64,000 nucleotides of DNA, from positions 165,470 to 229,469 of the forward strand of contig CAYZWU010000001.1 of assembly GCA_964482235.1 (NCBI GenBank). The letters run 5' to 3'. Source of the DNA: CAYZWU01 sp964482235. Lineage in GTDB: Bacteria; Planctomycetota; B15-G4; CAYZWU01. The notes under the pieces were generated by a model. The model saw only the letters and a program-made list of their open reading frames with translations. It searched no databases and had not been told where the DNA came from. The position numbers were made by a program, and so were the translations under genes. Shown in pieces: positions 12,431 through 20,971 of this stretch (within the stretch, counting starts at the first letter, position 1; each line of letters opens with the position of its first letter).

Positions 12431-12739
12431 ATGGCAAGTCAGAAGATCATGATCAGGCTAGAGGCCTACGACCACGAGACGCTGGATCAGTCGGCCGCGG
12501 ACATTGTGGAAACAGCCAAGCGTACAGGCGCCAGGGTGGCGGGTCCGATTCCCCTGCCGACCCGTATCGAGCGTTACACAGTCAACCGGTCGCCCCACAT
12601 CGACAAGAAGTCTCGCGAGCAGTTCGAGATCAGAACCCACAAGCGTCTCATATATATAGTAGAACCGACAGCGAAGACCGTCGATGCGATCAGCAGGCTC
12701 AACCTGCCGGCGGGCGTAGACATCAGGGTCAAGGCGTAG
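12431..12739 (+). CDS. rpsJ: 30S ribosomal protein S10
   Basis: A 102-residue S10, which also acts as NusE in antitermination complexes. The IRLEAYDHETLDQSA start, the GPIPLPT motif and the HIDKKSREQFEIRTHKR loop are all diagnostic. It is the first gene of the S10 operon, downstream of a consensus promoter and structured leader. rplC follows after 75 bases. Confidence 0.98.
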   Translation: MASQKIMIRLEAYDHETLDQSAADIVETAKRTGARVAGPIPLPTRIERYTVNRSPHIDKKSREQFEIRTHKRLIYIVEPTAKTVDAISRLNLPAGVDIRVKA

Positions 12740-12814
12740 CGGAGATTCTAGAGTCAAAAACGGCCTGAATTCCACCTGGGGTGAAGGCTGTCCAGAAAAG
12801 AGAGGGCTTGAATC

Positions 12815-13495
12815 GTGAGTTTGAAGTGCATCCTGGGTCGCAAGGAGAGAATGACCCAGATCTTCACAGCTGAAGGTGAGCAGGTCGGGGTGACCGTCGT
12901 GGAAGCCGGGCCCTGCCGCATCGTTCAGCTGAAGACCCCTGAGAGCAACGGCTACTCGGCTGTTCAGCTCGGATTCATGGAGCAGAAGCCCCAGCGGATC
13001 TCCAAGCCGCTGAAAGGTCATTTCAAGAAGGCCAAGGTGACGCCGATGCGCTACCTTGCCGAGTTCCGCACCGAGGAGTTCGCCGAGGAAGCGGCCGAGC
13101 TCGAGGTGGGCGGAACCCTGACCGTCGAGTCCTTCGAGAAGGGCGATCTCGTCGACGTGATCGGCCTCAGCAAGGGCCACGGCTTCACCGGCGCCATGAA
13201 GCGCTGGGGTTTCGCCGGCGGTCCGCAGTCTCACGGCGGCATGTTCGACCGCCGGCCGGGCGCCATCGGCATGCACTCCGACCCTTCCCGCGTCTTCAAG
13301 GGCAAGAAGATGGCCGGGCAGCACGGCAACGAGCGCATCACGATGAAGAACCTGGAGGTCATGGAGGTCGACGTCGAGAACAACCTCCTCCTGTTGAAGG
13401 GCTCTGTTCCCGGTGCAAGGAACAGCCTGGTCAGGATCAGAAAAGCGAAGACCGGAATCCCCCGGCCCAGCCAAGACAGTGAAGAGGACAAGTAA
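12815..13495 (+). CDS. rplC: 50S ribosomal protein L3
   Basis: A 226-residue L3, an early assembly protein near the peptidyl-transferase centre. The segment GLSKGHGFTGAMKRWGF and the motif MAGQHGNE are present, including the Gln that is methylated by PrmB in many bacteria. Translation begins at GTG 12815, since the family N-terminus (here SLKCILGRKERMTQIF) starts there. The stop overlaps rplD by one base (TAATG), implying translational coupling. Confidence 0.97.
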   Translation: MSLKCILGRKERMTQIFTAEGEQVGVTVVEAGPCRIVQLKTPESNGYSAVQLGFMEQKPQRISKPLKGHFKKAKVTPMRYLAEFRTEEFAEEAAELEVGGTLTVESFEKGDLVDVIGLSKGHGFTGAMKRWGFAGGPQSHGGMFDRRPGAIGMHSDPSRVFKGKKMAGQHGNERITMKNLEVMEVDVENNLLLLKGSVPGARNSLVRIRKAKTGIPRPSQDSEEDK

Positions 13496-14124
13496 TGACT
13501 GATGTCGTCACATTCAACAGAGACGGAGGCAGCGTCTCCACTCAAGAGGTGGATGAAGCCCTGTTCGGTGACAAGGTCAAGAAGCGGCTTCTCCGGGATG
13601 CGATCTTGATGTACGAAGCGTGCGCCAGGCAGGGAACCCACTCGACCCTGACCCGCGGAGAGGTCAACCGGACGGGACGCAAGCCGTACCGCCAGAAGGG
13701 GACGGGATACGCCCGCTGCGGTGATTTCAAGTCTCCCCTCCGTCGAGGCGGCGGAGTGATCTTCGGCCCCAAGCCCAGGGACCACTCCTACTCCTTCCCC
13801 CGCAAGGCGAAGAAGGAAGCCCTCCGCAACGCGCTTTTCGCGAAGCTCAAGGACGGCGAGATCTTTTTCATCACCGGGTTCGCGCTCGATGCGCCTTCCA
13901 CCAAGGAGGCCGCCGCCGCCCTGGCGAAGGTCGAGGCGAAGGGCTCGACGCTCGTGATCACGGCGGGAATCGACGAGGTGGTATTCAAATCGTTCAGGAA
14001 TATCACCGGCGTGGCGGTGATTCCGGTGAGCGATGTCAACGCTTACCACATGATCCGCTTCGGAAACGTTGTTTTTTTCAACGACGCTTTTGAAAAAATG
14101 AAGGAACGCCTCGGAAATGGATAA
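13495..14124 (+). CDS. rplD: 50S ribosomal protein L4
   Basis: A 209-residue L4, which lines the exit tunnel. The extended loop with RQGTHSTLTRGEVNRTGRK and RQKGTGYARCGDFKSP is the tunnel and macrolide-associated region. In enterobacteria free L4 represses this operon. It overlaps rplC by one base and rplW by eight bases, so translation of the three is tightly linked. Confidence 0.97.
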   Translation: MTDVVTFNRDGGSVSTQEVDEALFGDKVKKRLLRDAILMYEACARQGTHSTLTRGEVNRTGRKPYRQKGTGYARCGDFKSPLRRGGGVIFGPKPRDHSYSFPRKAKKEALRNALFAKLKDGEIFFITGFALDAPSTKEAAAALAKVEAKGSTLVITAGIDEVVFKSFRNITGVAVIPVSDVNAYHMIRFGNVVFFNDAFEKMKERLGNG

Positions 14125-14398
14125 TCCTCAGAAGATCATCTTGAAGCCTCTGATCACCGAGAAGGGGACTCTGCAGACCGAGCAGAACAACTCCTACAAC
14201 TTCCTGGTGCATGCGAAGGCCAACAAGTCGGAGATTTCCAAGGCCATCGAGAGGTCCTTCGAAGTCCGCGTGGTCTCGGTCAACACCATGATCCGCAAGG
14301 GTAAGAGGAAGGGGCTCGGCTACAGGTCGTACCGGCGCTCCGATGTCAAGAGAGCGGTCGTCACCCTGGCAGAGGGCGATGCCATCGAGTTCATCTAA
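14117..14398 (+). CDS. rplW: 50S ribosomal protein L23
   Basis: A 93-residue L23, the exit-tunnel protein that docks trigger factor and SRP. The start MDNPQKIILKPLITEKGT has the conserved PLITEK core, and YNFLVHAKANKSEI follows. The ATG lies inside the last codons of rplD (8-base overlap). rplB begins 50 bases downstream. Confidence 0.97.
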   Translation: MDNPQKIILKPLITEKGTLQTEQNNSYNFLVHAKANKSEISKAIERSFEVRVVSVNTMIRKGKRKGLGYRSYRRSDVKRAVVTLAEGDAIEFI

Positions 14399-14448
14399 GG
14401 AGTCTCTGGTGGCGGGACGGTTCGCCAGCTTTCGGACAGGATGCAGCA

Positions 14449-15276
14449 ATGCCTATCAAAAAATATAAACCGACATCACCAGGCCGCAGGTTCGGCAGTG
14501 TGATCGATTATTCTTGCTTGACCAAGAAGAAGCCCGAGAAGTCCCTCGTGAGGCCGCACAAGAAGAGCGGCGGACGGAATGCCCACGGTCACACAACGTC
14601 GCGGTTCCGCGGCGGCGGACACAAGCGGAAGTACCGCGTCATCGACTTCAAGAGGAACAAGGACGGTGTGCCGGCCCGCGTCGCGGCCCTCGAGTACGAT
14701 CCCAACCGTTCGTCCTTCATCGCTCTTCTTCATTACCGGGACGGCGAGAAGCGGTACATCCTCGCCCCCCTGGGAGTGGAAGTCGGCGACGTGATTGAGT
14801 CGGGTGAGAAGGTCGAGCCCAAGCCGGGCAACGCCATGCCGATCAAGTCGATTCCCCTCGGCCTTCAGATTCACAACGTCGAGCTCAGGCCCGGCGCCGG
14901 CGCTCAGATGGGCCGCAGCGCCGGGACGACGATCCAGCTGTCGGCGCGCGAAGGCGGCATGGCCAACCTGATCCTTCCCTCCGGGGAGATCAGGAAGGTC
15001 TCCACCGAGTGCCGGGCCACCATCGGCCAGGTGGGGAACATCGATCATCAGCACGTTTCCCTCGGCAAGGCGGGGCGTGCGCGGTGGCGCGGACGCCGTC
15101 CCCACGTGCGCGGCGTGGCACAGAACCCGGTCTCCCATCCCATGGGCGGCGGCGAGGGACGCTCCGGTGGCGGCCGGCATCCCTGCTCCCCGACGGGCAA
15201 GCTGTCCAAGGGTGCGAGGACGAGGTCGAAACAGAAACCGAGCAATGCCTTTATCTTGAGGCGGAGAAAGAAATAA
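14449..15276 (+). CDS. rplB: 50S ribosomal protein L2
   Basis: A 275-residue L2, essential for subunit joining and peptidyl-transferase activity. The N-terminal MPIKKYKPTSPGRR, the GRNAHGHTTSRFRGGGHK loop, and the C-terminal RGVAQNPVSHPMGGGEGR segment (with the functionally important His) are all intact. Length is normal. rpsS begins 75 bases later. Confidence 0.98.
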   Translation: MPIKKYKPTSPGRRFGSVIDYSCLTKKKPEKSLVRPHKKSGGRNAHGHTTSRFRGGGHKRKYRVIDFKRNKDGVPARVAALEYDPNRSSFIALLHYRDGEKRYILAPLGVEVGDVIESGEKVEPKPGNAMPIKSIPLGLQIHNVELRPGAGAQMGRSAGTTIQLSAREGGMANLILPSGEIRKVSTECRATIGQVGNIDHQHVSLGKAGRARWRGRRPHVRGVAQNPVSHPMGGGEGRSGGGRHPCSPTGKLSKGARTRSKQKPSNAFILRRRKK

Positions 15277-15350
15277 AATCCCGATCCGGCGGCCGCCCTG
15301 CAGGACGGTCGTCCGGGGATGGCTAGAAAGAAAGAGTTGGCAGGAGTGCT

Positions 15351-15632
15351 ATGGGCAGGAGTGTTAAAAAAGGTCCTTTTATCGACGCCAAGGTCCTGAA
15401 AAAGATCAAGCAGCGGGAAGCATCCGGCAGCCACGAACCGATCAAGACCTGGGCACGGGCCAGCATGATCTCTCCGGAGTTCGTGGGTAATACCTTCCTG
15501 GTTCATAACGGAAAATCCTTCTTGAAGGTCTTCGTCACCGAGGACATGGTGGGCCACAAGCTCGGGGAGTTCTCTCCCACGAGGACGTTCAGGGGCCACA
15601 CGAGCAAGAAGGATAAGAAGGTAAGGAAGTAG
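15351..15632 (+). CDS. rpsS: 30S ribosomal protein S19
   Basis: A 93-residue S19 of the 30S head, close to the S13 and 23S bridges. The MGRSVKKGPFIDAKVLKK start and GHKLGEFSPTRTFRGHT core are characteristic. It is preceded by a GGCAGGAG site. rplV follows after 103 bases. Confidence 0.97.
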   Translation: MGRSVKKGPFIDAKVLKKIKQREASGSHEPIKTWARASMISPEFVGNTFLVHNGKSFLKVFVTEDMVGHKLGEFSPTRTFRGHTSKKDKKVRK

Positions 15633-15735
15633 GGAGTGTTCCGCGGCTTTCCGGCCCGCCCGGCCGGAAGCATCCTAGGCAGCGGCCTGACCGCAGCGAT
15701 GGATGACGAGCCGCAACGGTGTTGGAGTCGATACA

Positions 15736-16119
15736 ATGGATTTTCACGCAAGCCACATGTATGCGCGGATCTCGGCGAGAAAGGCGCGGCTTGTTGTCGA
15801 TATCGTACGCGGCATGCAGGTCAACGAGGCTCTTGATACCTTGAAATTCGTGAACAAGCGCGCGAAGCCGATGGTCGAGAAGGTGATCCGCTCCGCTCTG
15901 GCCAACGCCGAGCAGGACGTCAACGTGGACATCGACAACCTGGTCATCTCGAAGGCTATCGTGGACGAGGGACCGCTCCTCGGCGGCAGGGCGCGCTGGC
16001 GCTTCATCTCGAGGGGAAGGGCAGTGCCCATTCTCAAGAGAACGAGCCATATCAAGATCTCGCTCAGCGAGCTGGTAGAGGAAGAAATACCCGCAGCGAC
16101 GGACGGGAAGGAGTCGTAA
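15736..16119 (+). CDS. rplV: 50S ribosomal protein L22
   Basis: A 127-residue L22. Its long beta hairpin reaches into the exit tunnel and is a macrolide-resistance site. ARISARKARLVVDIVRGM and the RARWRFISRGRAVPI tip region are present. ATG 15736 is chosen over the in-frame ATG 15703 because GGAG lies nine bases upstream and the family N-terminus starts near here. The TAA overlaps the rpsC ATG by one base. Confidence 0.95.
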   Translation: MDFHASHMYARISARKARLVVDIVRGMQVNEALDTLKFVNKRAKPMVEKVIRSALANAEQDVNVDIDNLVISKAIVDEGPLLGGRARWRFISRGRAVPILKRTSHIKISLSELVEEEIPAATDGKES

Positions 16120-16817
16120 TGGGACAGAAAGTCAACCCGACCGGTTTCAGGATCGGGATCATAGAGAACTGGAGATCCCGCTGGTACGCGGGCAAGAAGG
16201 ATTTCGCCCAGCTTCTCCTTGAGGACCGGAAGATCCGGAGCTTCCTCAAGAAGGAATGCCGCTCGGCAGCCATCGATCGCGTGGATATCGAGAGGACGCG
16301 CGAGGCCGTGAAGGTGCAGGTCTACACGGCGCGTCCCGGGATCCTGATCGGTAAGGGCGGCTCGAGGGCAGATCAGCTCTCCAAGGACATCGAGAAGATC
16401 ACCGGCCGCGACGTGATGATCGAGTTCAAGGAGATCGACAAGCCGGAGCTCTGCTCCCAGCTCGTCGCCGAAAGCATTGCCGAACAGCTTCAGAAACGCG
16501 CCTCGTTCCGCCGCGTTCTGAAGAAGACGGCGCTCAACACCATGCAGGCCAGGGCCGGCGGCGTCAAGATTCACGTGGCCGGCCGGCTCCAGGGCGCGGA
16601 GATGGCCCGCCGGGAGCAGCTGATTCTCGGCAAGCTGCCTCTCCAGACCCTGATGGCCAACGTGGACTACGGCTTCGCCGAGGCAAAGACCACTGCCGGC
16701 TTGATCGGCGTGAAGGTCTGGATCTACAAGGGCGAGGTCGATCCCGTTGAACTGAAAAGAAGGAAGCTAGCGAAGCGCACTCCTGTGAGCGACAGGCGCG
16801 TGGGAGGGAGGAACTGA
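16119..16817 (+). CDS. rpsC: 30S ribosomal protein S3
   Basis: A 232-residue S3, part of the mRNA entry channel. MGQKVNPTGFRIGI opens the protein, and the type-II KH domain has the RPGILIGKGGSRADQL loop. The C-terminal domain contains the ARAGGVKIHVAGRLQGAEMAR stretch (read here as GGVKIHVAGRLQGAEMAR). It is coupled by one-base stop/start overlaps to rplV and rplP. Confidence 0.97.
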   Translation: MGQKVNPTGFRIGIIENWRSRWYAGKKDFAQLLLEDRKIRSFLKKECRSAAIDRVDIERTREAVKVQVYTARPGILIGKGGSRADQLSKDIEKITGRDVMIEFKEIDKPELCSQLVAESIAEQLQKRASFRRVLKKTALNTMQARAGGVKIHVAGRLQGAEMARREQLILGKLPLQTLMANVDYGFAEAKTTAGLIGVKVWIYKGEVDPVELKRRKLAKRTPVSDRRVGGRN

Positions 16818-17233
16818 TGGCCATGATGCCGAAAAGAACTCGTTACCGCAAACCCCAGCGGGGTCGAATCCGCGGTAAGGCCCACCGTGGCAACACGGTC
16901 GAGTTCGGTGAGTTCGGGCTTCAGGCGCTGGAAGGCGGATGGATCTCGGCCCGGCAGATCGAGGCCGGCCGTATCGCCGCGTCGCGCGCCGCCAGGGATG
17001 CCAAGGTTTTCATCCGCGTCTTCCCTCACAAGCCGATCACGTCCACAGCGGCCGAGACCCGCATGGGCAAGGGTAAAGGCGAGCCCGAGTTCTGGGCCGC
17101 CGTGGTCAAACCCGGCACGATCCTCTACGAGATCAGCGGGGTATCCGAGGAACATGCCGTCCTCACCTTCAACAGGGTTGCCTTCAAGCTCCCGATCAGG
17201 GTCCGGATGGTGAAGAGGAGGATCAAAGTATGA
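16817..17233 (+). CDS. rplP: 50S ribosomal protein L16
   Basis: A 138-residue L16, which organises the A site and is a target region for evernimicin-type resistance. The MPKRTRYRKPQRGRIRGKA start and the RMGKGKGEPEFWAAVVKPG loop, with the arginine region hydroxylated by YcfD-type enzymes in some bacteria, are intact. It overlaps rpsC by one base and rpmC by four bases. Confidence 0.97.
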   Translation: MAMMPKRTRYRKPQRGRIRGKAHRGNTVEFGEFGLQALEGGWISARQIEAGRIAASRAARDAKVFIRVFPHKPITSTAAETRMGKGKGEPEFWAAVVKPGTILYEISGVSEEHAVLTFNRVAFKLPIRVRMVKRRIKV

Positions 17234-17442
17234 GCGCGACAGAGGTCAGATCCAAGGAAGACAAGGAGCTTCTCTACGATCTCAAGAATCTCAAGAAGGA
17301 GCTCTTCGACCTCAAGTTCCAGTCCGCGAGCGAGAACCTTTCCAATCCGGCCCGCATCAGTCGTATCAGGAAGGACGTGGCGAGAATCCTGACCATCCTG
17401 AACGAACGCAAGAATGGGATTCGCGGAGCGGCTCCCAAGTAA
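17230..17442 (+). CDS. rpmC: 50S ribosomal protein L29
   Basis: A 70-residue L29, a two-helix protein near the tunnel exit that contacts L23. The LKKELFDLKFQSASENLSNP segment is the family core (FDLKFQSASENLSNPAR). It starts at the ATGA overlap with rplP. rpsQ lies 77 bases downstream, a slightly larger spacer than usual. Confidence 0.95.
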   Translation: MSATEVRSKEDKELLYDLKNLKKELFDLKFQSASENLSNPARISRIRKDVARILTILNERKNGIRGAAPK

Positions 17443-17519
17443 AGACAGTGTACATGTCTCGAGCATGAGCGAGATTGAAAGAAGAAATAGAGAGAACCGT
17501 CATTCTCCTGAGGTTTTTG

Positions 17520-17780
17520 ATGAGTAACGACGAGAAGACGAAGCCCATGAAGACCGGAGTCGTGGTGAGCGACGCCATGGACAAGACGATCACCATCCAG
17601 GTGGAGCGTCTCGTCAAGCACCCCCGGTATGGAAAGTATGTCAAGCGTTACACCCGCCTGAAAGCGCACGACGAGACCAACGAGGCGCGCCTGGGCGACA
17701 AGGTGGAAGTCAACTTCACCCGGCCTCTCAGCAGGACCAAGCGCTGGAAATTGGGCCGCATACTTGAGAGAGAGGGTTAG
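17520..17780 (+). CDS. rpsQ: 30S ribosomal protein S17
   Basis: An 86-residue S17, an early 16S rRNA-binding protein with an OB fold. GVVVSDAMDKTITIQVERLV and the HPRYGKYVKRYTR loop are characteristic. ATG 17520 gives the family length and has GAGG about eight bases upstream; the open frame upstream to a TTG at 17475 has no family similarity. rplN follows after five bases. Confidence 0.95.
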   Translation: MSNDEKTKPMKTGVVVSDAMDKTITIQVERLVKHPRYGKYVKRYTRLKAHDETNEARLGDKVEVNFTRPLSRTKRWKLGRILEREG

Positions 17781-17785
17781 GAAAA

Positions 17786-18306
17786 ATGATCCAGATGCAG
17801 ACCCGCCTCGACGTGGCGGACAACACCGGTGCCAAGACGGTCATGTGCATCCGTGTGCTCGGGAGCTCGAAGAAGTACGCCCGCGTGGGCGACATCATCG
17901 TCGGCTCCGTGAAGAAGGCGGCACCCAACGCGGACATCAAGAAGAAGCAGATCGTGCGCGGCGTCGTTGTGAGAACGAAGGACCGCATCCGGAGGGCGGA
18001 CGGCTCCTACGTCCGGTTCGACAGGAACGCGGTCGTGATTCTCGATGACGACAACAATCCGAAGGGCACGCGCATCTTCGGAGCCGTGGCGAGGGAACTG
18101 CGTCAGAAGAATTTCATGAAGATCATTTCGTTGGNNNNNNNNNNNNNNNNNNNNNNNNNNNNNNNNNNNNNNNNNNNNNNNNNNNNNNNNNNNNNNNNNN
18201 NNNNNNNNNNNNNNNNNNNNNNNNNNNNNNNNNNGGAGCCGTGGCGAGGGAACTGCGTCAGAAGAATTTCATGAAGATCATTTCGTTGGCTTCAGAGGTG
18301 GTTTAG
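17786..18306 (+). CDS. rplN: 50S ribosomal protein L14 (complete once a false gap is closed)
   Basis: The N-terminal part MIQMQTRLDVADNTGAK is typical L14, a subunit-bridge protein. The gene is interrupted by 100 N at 18135-18234, with the same 55 bases before and after. Deleting the N run and one copy leaves 366 bases, exactly 121 codons plus TAG at 18304-18306. The joined C-terminus reads ARELRQKNFMKIISLASEVV, which is normal for L14 (about 122 residues). The gene is therefore intact and the interruption is an assembly artefact. Confidence 0.93.
18080..18289. repeat. 55-bp direct repeat flanking the gap (contig-end overlap)
   Basis: Bases 18080-18134 and 18235-18289 are identical over all 55 positions. 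A repeat this exact, in the middle of a single-copy ribosomal gene and touching both sides of the N run, is best read as an unmerged contig overlap. Fifty-five is a commonly used assembly k-mer length. Confidence 0.93.
18135..18234. other. Assembly gap of 100 N
   Basis: Exactly 100 undetermined bases, the conventional placeholder for a scaffold join of unknown length. It is flanked by identical 55-base sequences, so the true gap is negative: the two contig ends overlap. Confidence 0.97.
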
Positions 18307-18341
18307 CAAAGCGTTCCGCGGACGCGGGAGAGCAGAGAGAT

Positions 18342-18656
18342 ATGAAAAGGATCAAGAGAAACGACATGGCCTACGTGACAACCGGGGTCGATCGTGGAAA
18401 GACCGGCAGGGTTCTGCGTGTCTTGGATGAAAAGGACCGGATCGTGATCGAAGGCGTCAACATGGTCTACAAGCATGTGCGCCGGAGCCAGCAGAACCCG
18501 CAGGGCGGACGGATCCAGAAGGAAAATCCCATGGCGATCTCCAACGTGATGGTCTACTGCGAGAAATGCCAGAAGGGTGTCCGGGTCCGTTTCGCCGAGC
18601 AAGACGGCAAGAAGACCAGAGTGTGTGCGAAGTGTTCCGAGCCGTTCCCCACGTGA
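18342..18656 (+). CDS. rplX: 50S ribosomal protein L24
   Basis: A 104-residue L24, an assembly initiator with a KOW motif (TTGVDRGKTGRVLRVL). The C-terminal part has paired cysteines, CEKC and CAKC, forming a zinc-ribbon-like site seen in many but not all bacterial L24. The order between rplN and rplE is standard. An AGAGAGATATG context provides the ribosome site. Confidence 0.96.
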   Translation: MKRIKRNDMAYVTTGVDRGKTGRVLRVLDEKDRIVIEGVNMVYKHVRRSQQNPQGGRIQKENPMAISNVMVYCEKCQKGVRVRFAEQDGKKTRVCAKCSEPFPT

Positions 18657-18685
18657 GAGACTGAGCGTAGGCAGAGGGCGTTGAG

Positions 18686-19252
18686 ATGGATAGTGCCGTG
18701 GCTGAGAAAAAGTTGTTGAGATTTCAGAATAAATACAGGGAAGATGTCTTTCCCAAGCTGAAGGAGCTCTTTTCCCTCAAGAATCCCCATCAGGTCCCCA
18801 AGATCTCCAAGATCATCATCAACATGGGTGTCGGCGGGGCTCGCGAGAACAAGACGATGATGGAGGCCGTGGTCAAGGACCTGAGCACCATCAGCGGACA
18901 GAAGCCGAAGGTCACGCGCGCCAGGCTCTCCGTTGCAGGCTTCCGCCTGCGCGAGGGGATGCCGGTGGGCTGCATGGTAACCCTCAGGGGAAACCGGATG
19001 TGGTCCTTTCTCGACCGCCTGATCTCCATCGCCATTCCCCGTATCCGCGACTTCAGAGGGCTTTCCAAGAAGTCCTTCGACGGCCGCGGCAACTACTCGA
19101 TGGGGCTTGGAGAGCAGATCGTATTTCCCGAGATCGATCTGGACAGCGTGCAGTTCGTCCAGGGGATGGACATCACCATCGTGACGAACGCCGATGATGA
19201 TGAGAAAGCCCTGGCGCTTCTCGAACATCTGGGTATGCCTTTCAGAAAGTAG
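18686..19252 (+). CDS. rplE: 50S ribosomal protein L5
   Basis: A 188-residue L5, which binds 5S rRNA and contacts P-site tRNA. INMGVGGARENK and GNYSMGLGEQIVFPEI are conserved family motifs. The N-terminus (about the first ten residues) is slightly longer than in E. coli. The gene is followed by rpsN after 39 bases. Confidence 0.97.
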   Translation: MDSAVAEKKLLRFQNKYREDVFPKLKELFSLKNPHQVPKISKIIINMGVGGARENKTMMEAVVKDLSTISGQKPKVTRARLSVAGFRLREGMPVGCMVTLRGNRMWSFLDRLISIAIPRIRDFRGLSKKSFDGRGNYSMGLGEQIVFPEIDLDSVQFVQGMDITIVTNADDDEKALALLEHLGMPFRK

Positions 19253-19291
19253 AGGTGCCGGACGGACCGGCCTTGTTAAAGAGGATTCGAA

Positions 19292-19477
19292 GTGGCAAAG
19301 ACCTGTTTGATCGTAAAATCGCAACGCAAGCCGAAGTTCAGCACAAGGCGTTACAACCGCTGCAGCCTCTGCGGGCGTCCCAGAAGCTATTATCGCAAGT
19401 TCGGGATCTGCCGGATCTGTTTCCGGACCCTCTCCCTGCGGGGCGAGATTCCCGGTGTCCGCAAGGCCAGCTGGTAA
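19292..19477 (+). CDS. rpsN: 30S ribosomal protein S14 type Z (zinc-binding)
   Basis: A 61-residue short-form S14 with two CxxC pairs (CSLC and CRIC) that bind zinc, as in Thermus and many Gram-positive and candidate-phylum bacteria. The start codon is GTG 19292 with GAGGATTC upstream. The usual ending LRGEIPGVRKASW is present. It sits between rplE and rpsH as expected. Confidence 0.95.
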   Translation: MAKTCLIVKSQRKPKFSTRRYNRCSLCGRPRSYYRKFGICRICFRTLSLRGEIPGVRKASW

Positions 19478-19525
19478 GGCTGCCCGAGGCCCAAGGCGCG
19501 GCGCAGTGTGTGGAGAAGACGAATC

Positions 19526-19924
19526 ATGACCATGACAGATCCAATTGCGGATATGTTGACCAGGATCAGGAACGCCCTCGTTGTCGGGCATTCCAAGGTT
19601 GCAATCCCGGCGTCCCGGCTCAAGGCCGGCATCGCCGATTCGCTCAAGCGCGAAGGATTCATCACCGACTTCACCGTCAAGCCCGACGGGAAGCAGGGGA
19701 CCATCGAGGTCACCCTCAAGTACGGGCCCGACGGGGAGAAGGTGATCCAGAAGATCATGCGCGTGTCGAAGCCGGGCTGCAGGGTGTACAAGTCCGCTTC
19801 GGAGATCAAGAAAGTACTGAACGGTTACGGCGCCGAGCTCTACACCACCACGGCCGGAGTGCTCTCCGACAGGGAGTGCCGGGCGAAAAAAGTGGGCGGC
19901 GAAGTGCTCCTGAGAGTGAGCTGA
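19526..19924 (+). CDS. rpsH: 30S ribosomal protein S8
   Basis: A protein of 132 residues, which binds 16S helix 21 and in E. coli represses the spc operon. The MTDPIADMLTRIRNA start and the C-terminal VLSDRECRAKKVGGEVL motif are diagnostic. ATG 19526 is preferred (GGAG ten bases upstream); ATG 19532 is possible and would remove two residues. The upstream GTG at 19508 is unlikely. Confidence 0.95.
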   Translation: MTMTDPIADMLTRIRNALVVGHSKVAIPASRLKAGIADSLKREGFITDFTVKPDGKQGTIEVTLKYGPDGEKVIQKIMRVSKPGCRVYKSASEIKKVLNGYGAELYTTTAGVLSDRECRAKKVGGEVLLRVS

Positions 19925-19974
19925 GAAAGAGGTCTTTGAGGCGTCTGACAGAAAGATGTAACGGATAAACGGCC

Positions 19975-20520
19975 ATGTCGAGAATCGGAAAAAAACCAGT
20001 CAAGATCCCGGATGGTGTGAAAGTGTCGATGAACGACAGGGTTTTCGCCGCCGAGAGCACCAAGGGGAAGTTGGAGCAGTGGATCGATCCCGAGATCGAC
20101 GTCAAGATCGACGGCGACACTGGAGAGGTCTGCTTCGCCCGCAAGAACGACGAGCGGAAAAACCGCGCGCTCCACGGTCTTTACAGGTCCCTGGTGAACA
20201 ACATGGTCACGGGCCTGTCCAAAGGTTTCGAGAAGAGGCTCAGCATCGTCGGTGTGGGATACAATGCGCAGCTCAAGGGCAATGCCGTCGTGCTGCAGAT
20301 CGGTTTCTGCCACCCCGTCGATCTACCCCTTCCGGCCGGCATCGAGGTGGAGATCCCCAATCCCACGTCGATCGTCGTGAGGGGCGTGGACAAGCAGCTC
20401 GTGGGCCAGTACGCGGCCAACATCCGCAAGGTTCGTCCGCCGGAGCCCTACAAGGGCAAGGGTATTCGTTACGATAACGAGATCGTCCGCCAGAAGGTGG
20501 GCAAGTCTCTGGCAACATGA
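19975..20520 (+). CDS. rplF: 50S ribosomal protein L6
   Basis: A 181-residue L6 with the two duplicated alpha/beta domains of the family, located near the factor-binding site. MSRIGKKPVKIPDGV starts the protein, and IRKVRPPEPYKGKGIRYDNE is the conserved C-terminal segment. Length is normal. rplR begins 58 bases downstream. Confidence 0.97.
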   Translation: MSRIGKKPVKIPDGVKVSMNDRVFAAESTKGKLEQWIDPEIDVKIDGDTGEVCFARKNDERKNRALHGLYRSLVNNMVTGLSKGFEKRLSIVGVGYNAQLKGNAVVLQIGFCHPVDLPLPAGIEVEIPNPTSIVVRGVDKQLVGQYAANIRKVRPPEPYKGKGIRYDNEIVRQKVGKSLAT

Positions 20521-20578
20521 TGTCGGTAATTTGTTTCTCCCTCTGGCCCTGTCGCCAGTGATGATTGACGGTTAAGCA

Positions 20579-20947
20579 ATGGATAGAAAACAAAAAAAGC
20601 GGATCAAGAAGAGACTGAGAGTTCAGCAGGGTGTCCGGAACCGAGTCCGCGGCAGCCTGGACAAGCCTCGGGTCAGCGTCTACAGGAGCAACAAGAACCT
20701 GGCTTGCCAGGCCATCGACGATGACACCGGAAAGACCATCACGGCCATCTCGTCCCTGGAGCAGGATTTCCGGGGAAAGCTGGATGGCACGAAGAGCGAA
20801 CGCGCCAAGACCCTTGGCACCGAGATGGCGAAACGCCTCAAGGACAAGGGAGTGGAGCGGATCGTCTTCGACAGGGGATGGTACAGGTATCACGGCCGGG
20901 TCAAGGCGTTTGCCGACGCGATCCGCGAAGAAGGCATCCGATTCTAG
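20579..20947 (+). CDS. rplR: 50S ribosomal protein L18
   Basis: A 122-residue L18 that binds 5S rRNA together with L5. The basic N-terminus precedes RVSVYRSNKNLACQAIDDD and the end FDRGWYRYHGRVKAFADAIR, all typical. rpsE begins 24 bases after the stop. Confidence 0.97.
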   Translation: MDRKQKKRIKKRLRVQQGVRNRVRGSLDKPRVSVYRSNKNLACQAIDDDTGKTITAISSLEQDFRGKLDGTKSERAKTLGTEMAKRLKDKGVERIVFDRGWYRYHGRVKAFADAIREEGIRF

Positions 20948-20971
20948 CGAAAGAGTGATGGAGGACATCCA

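Noticed and set aside
18231..18290. Apparent duplication of the rplN 3' part
   Set aside because: The copies are identical and touch an N run, so they are an unmerged contig overlap and not a gene duplication.
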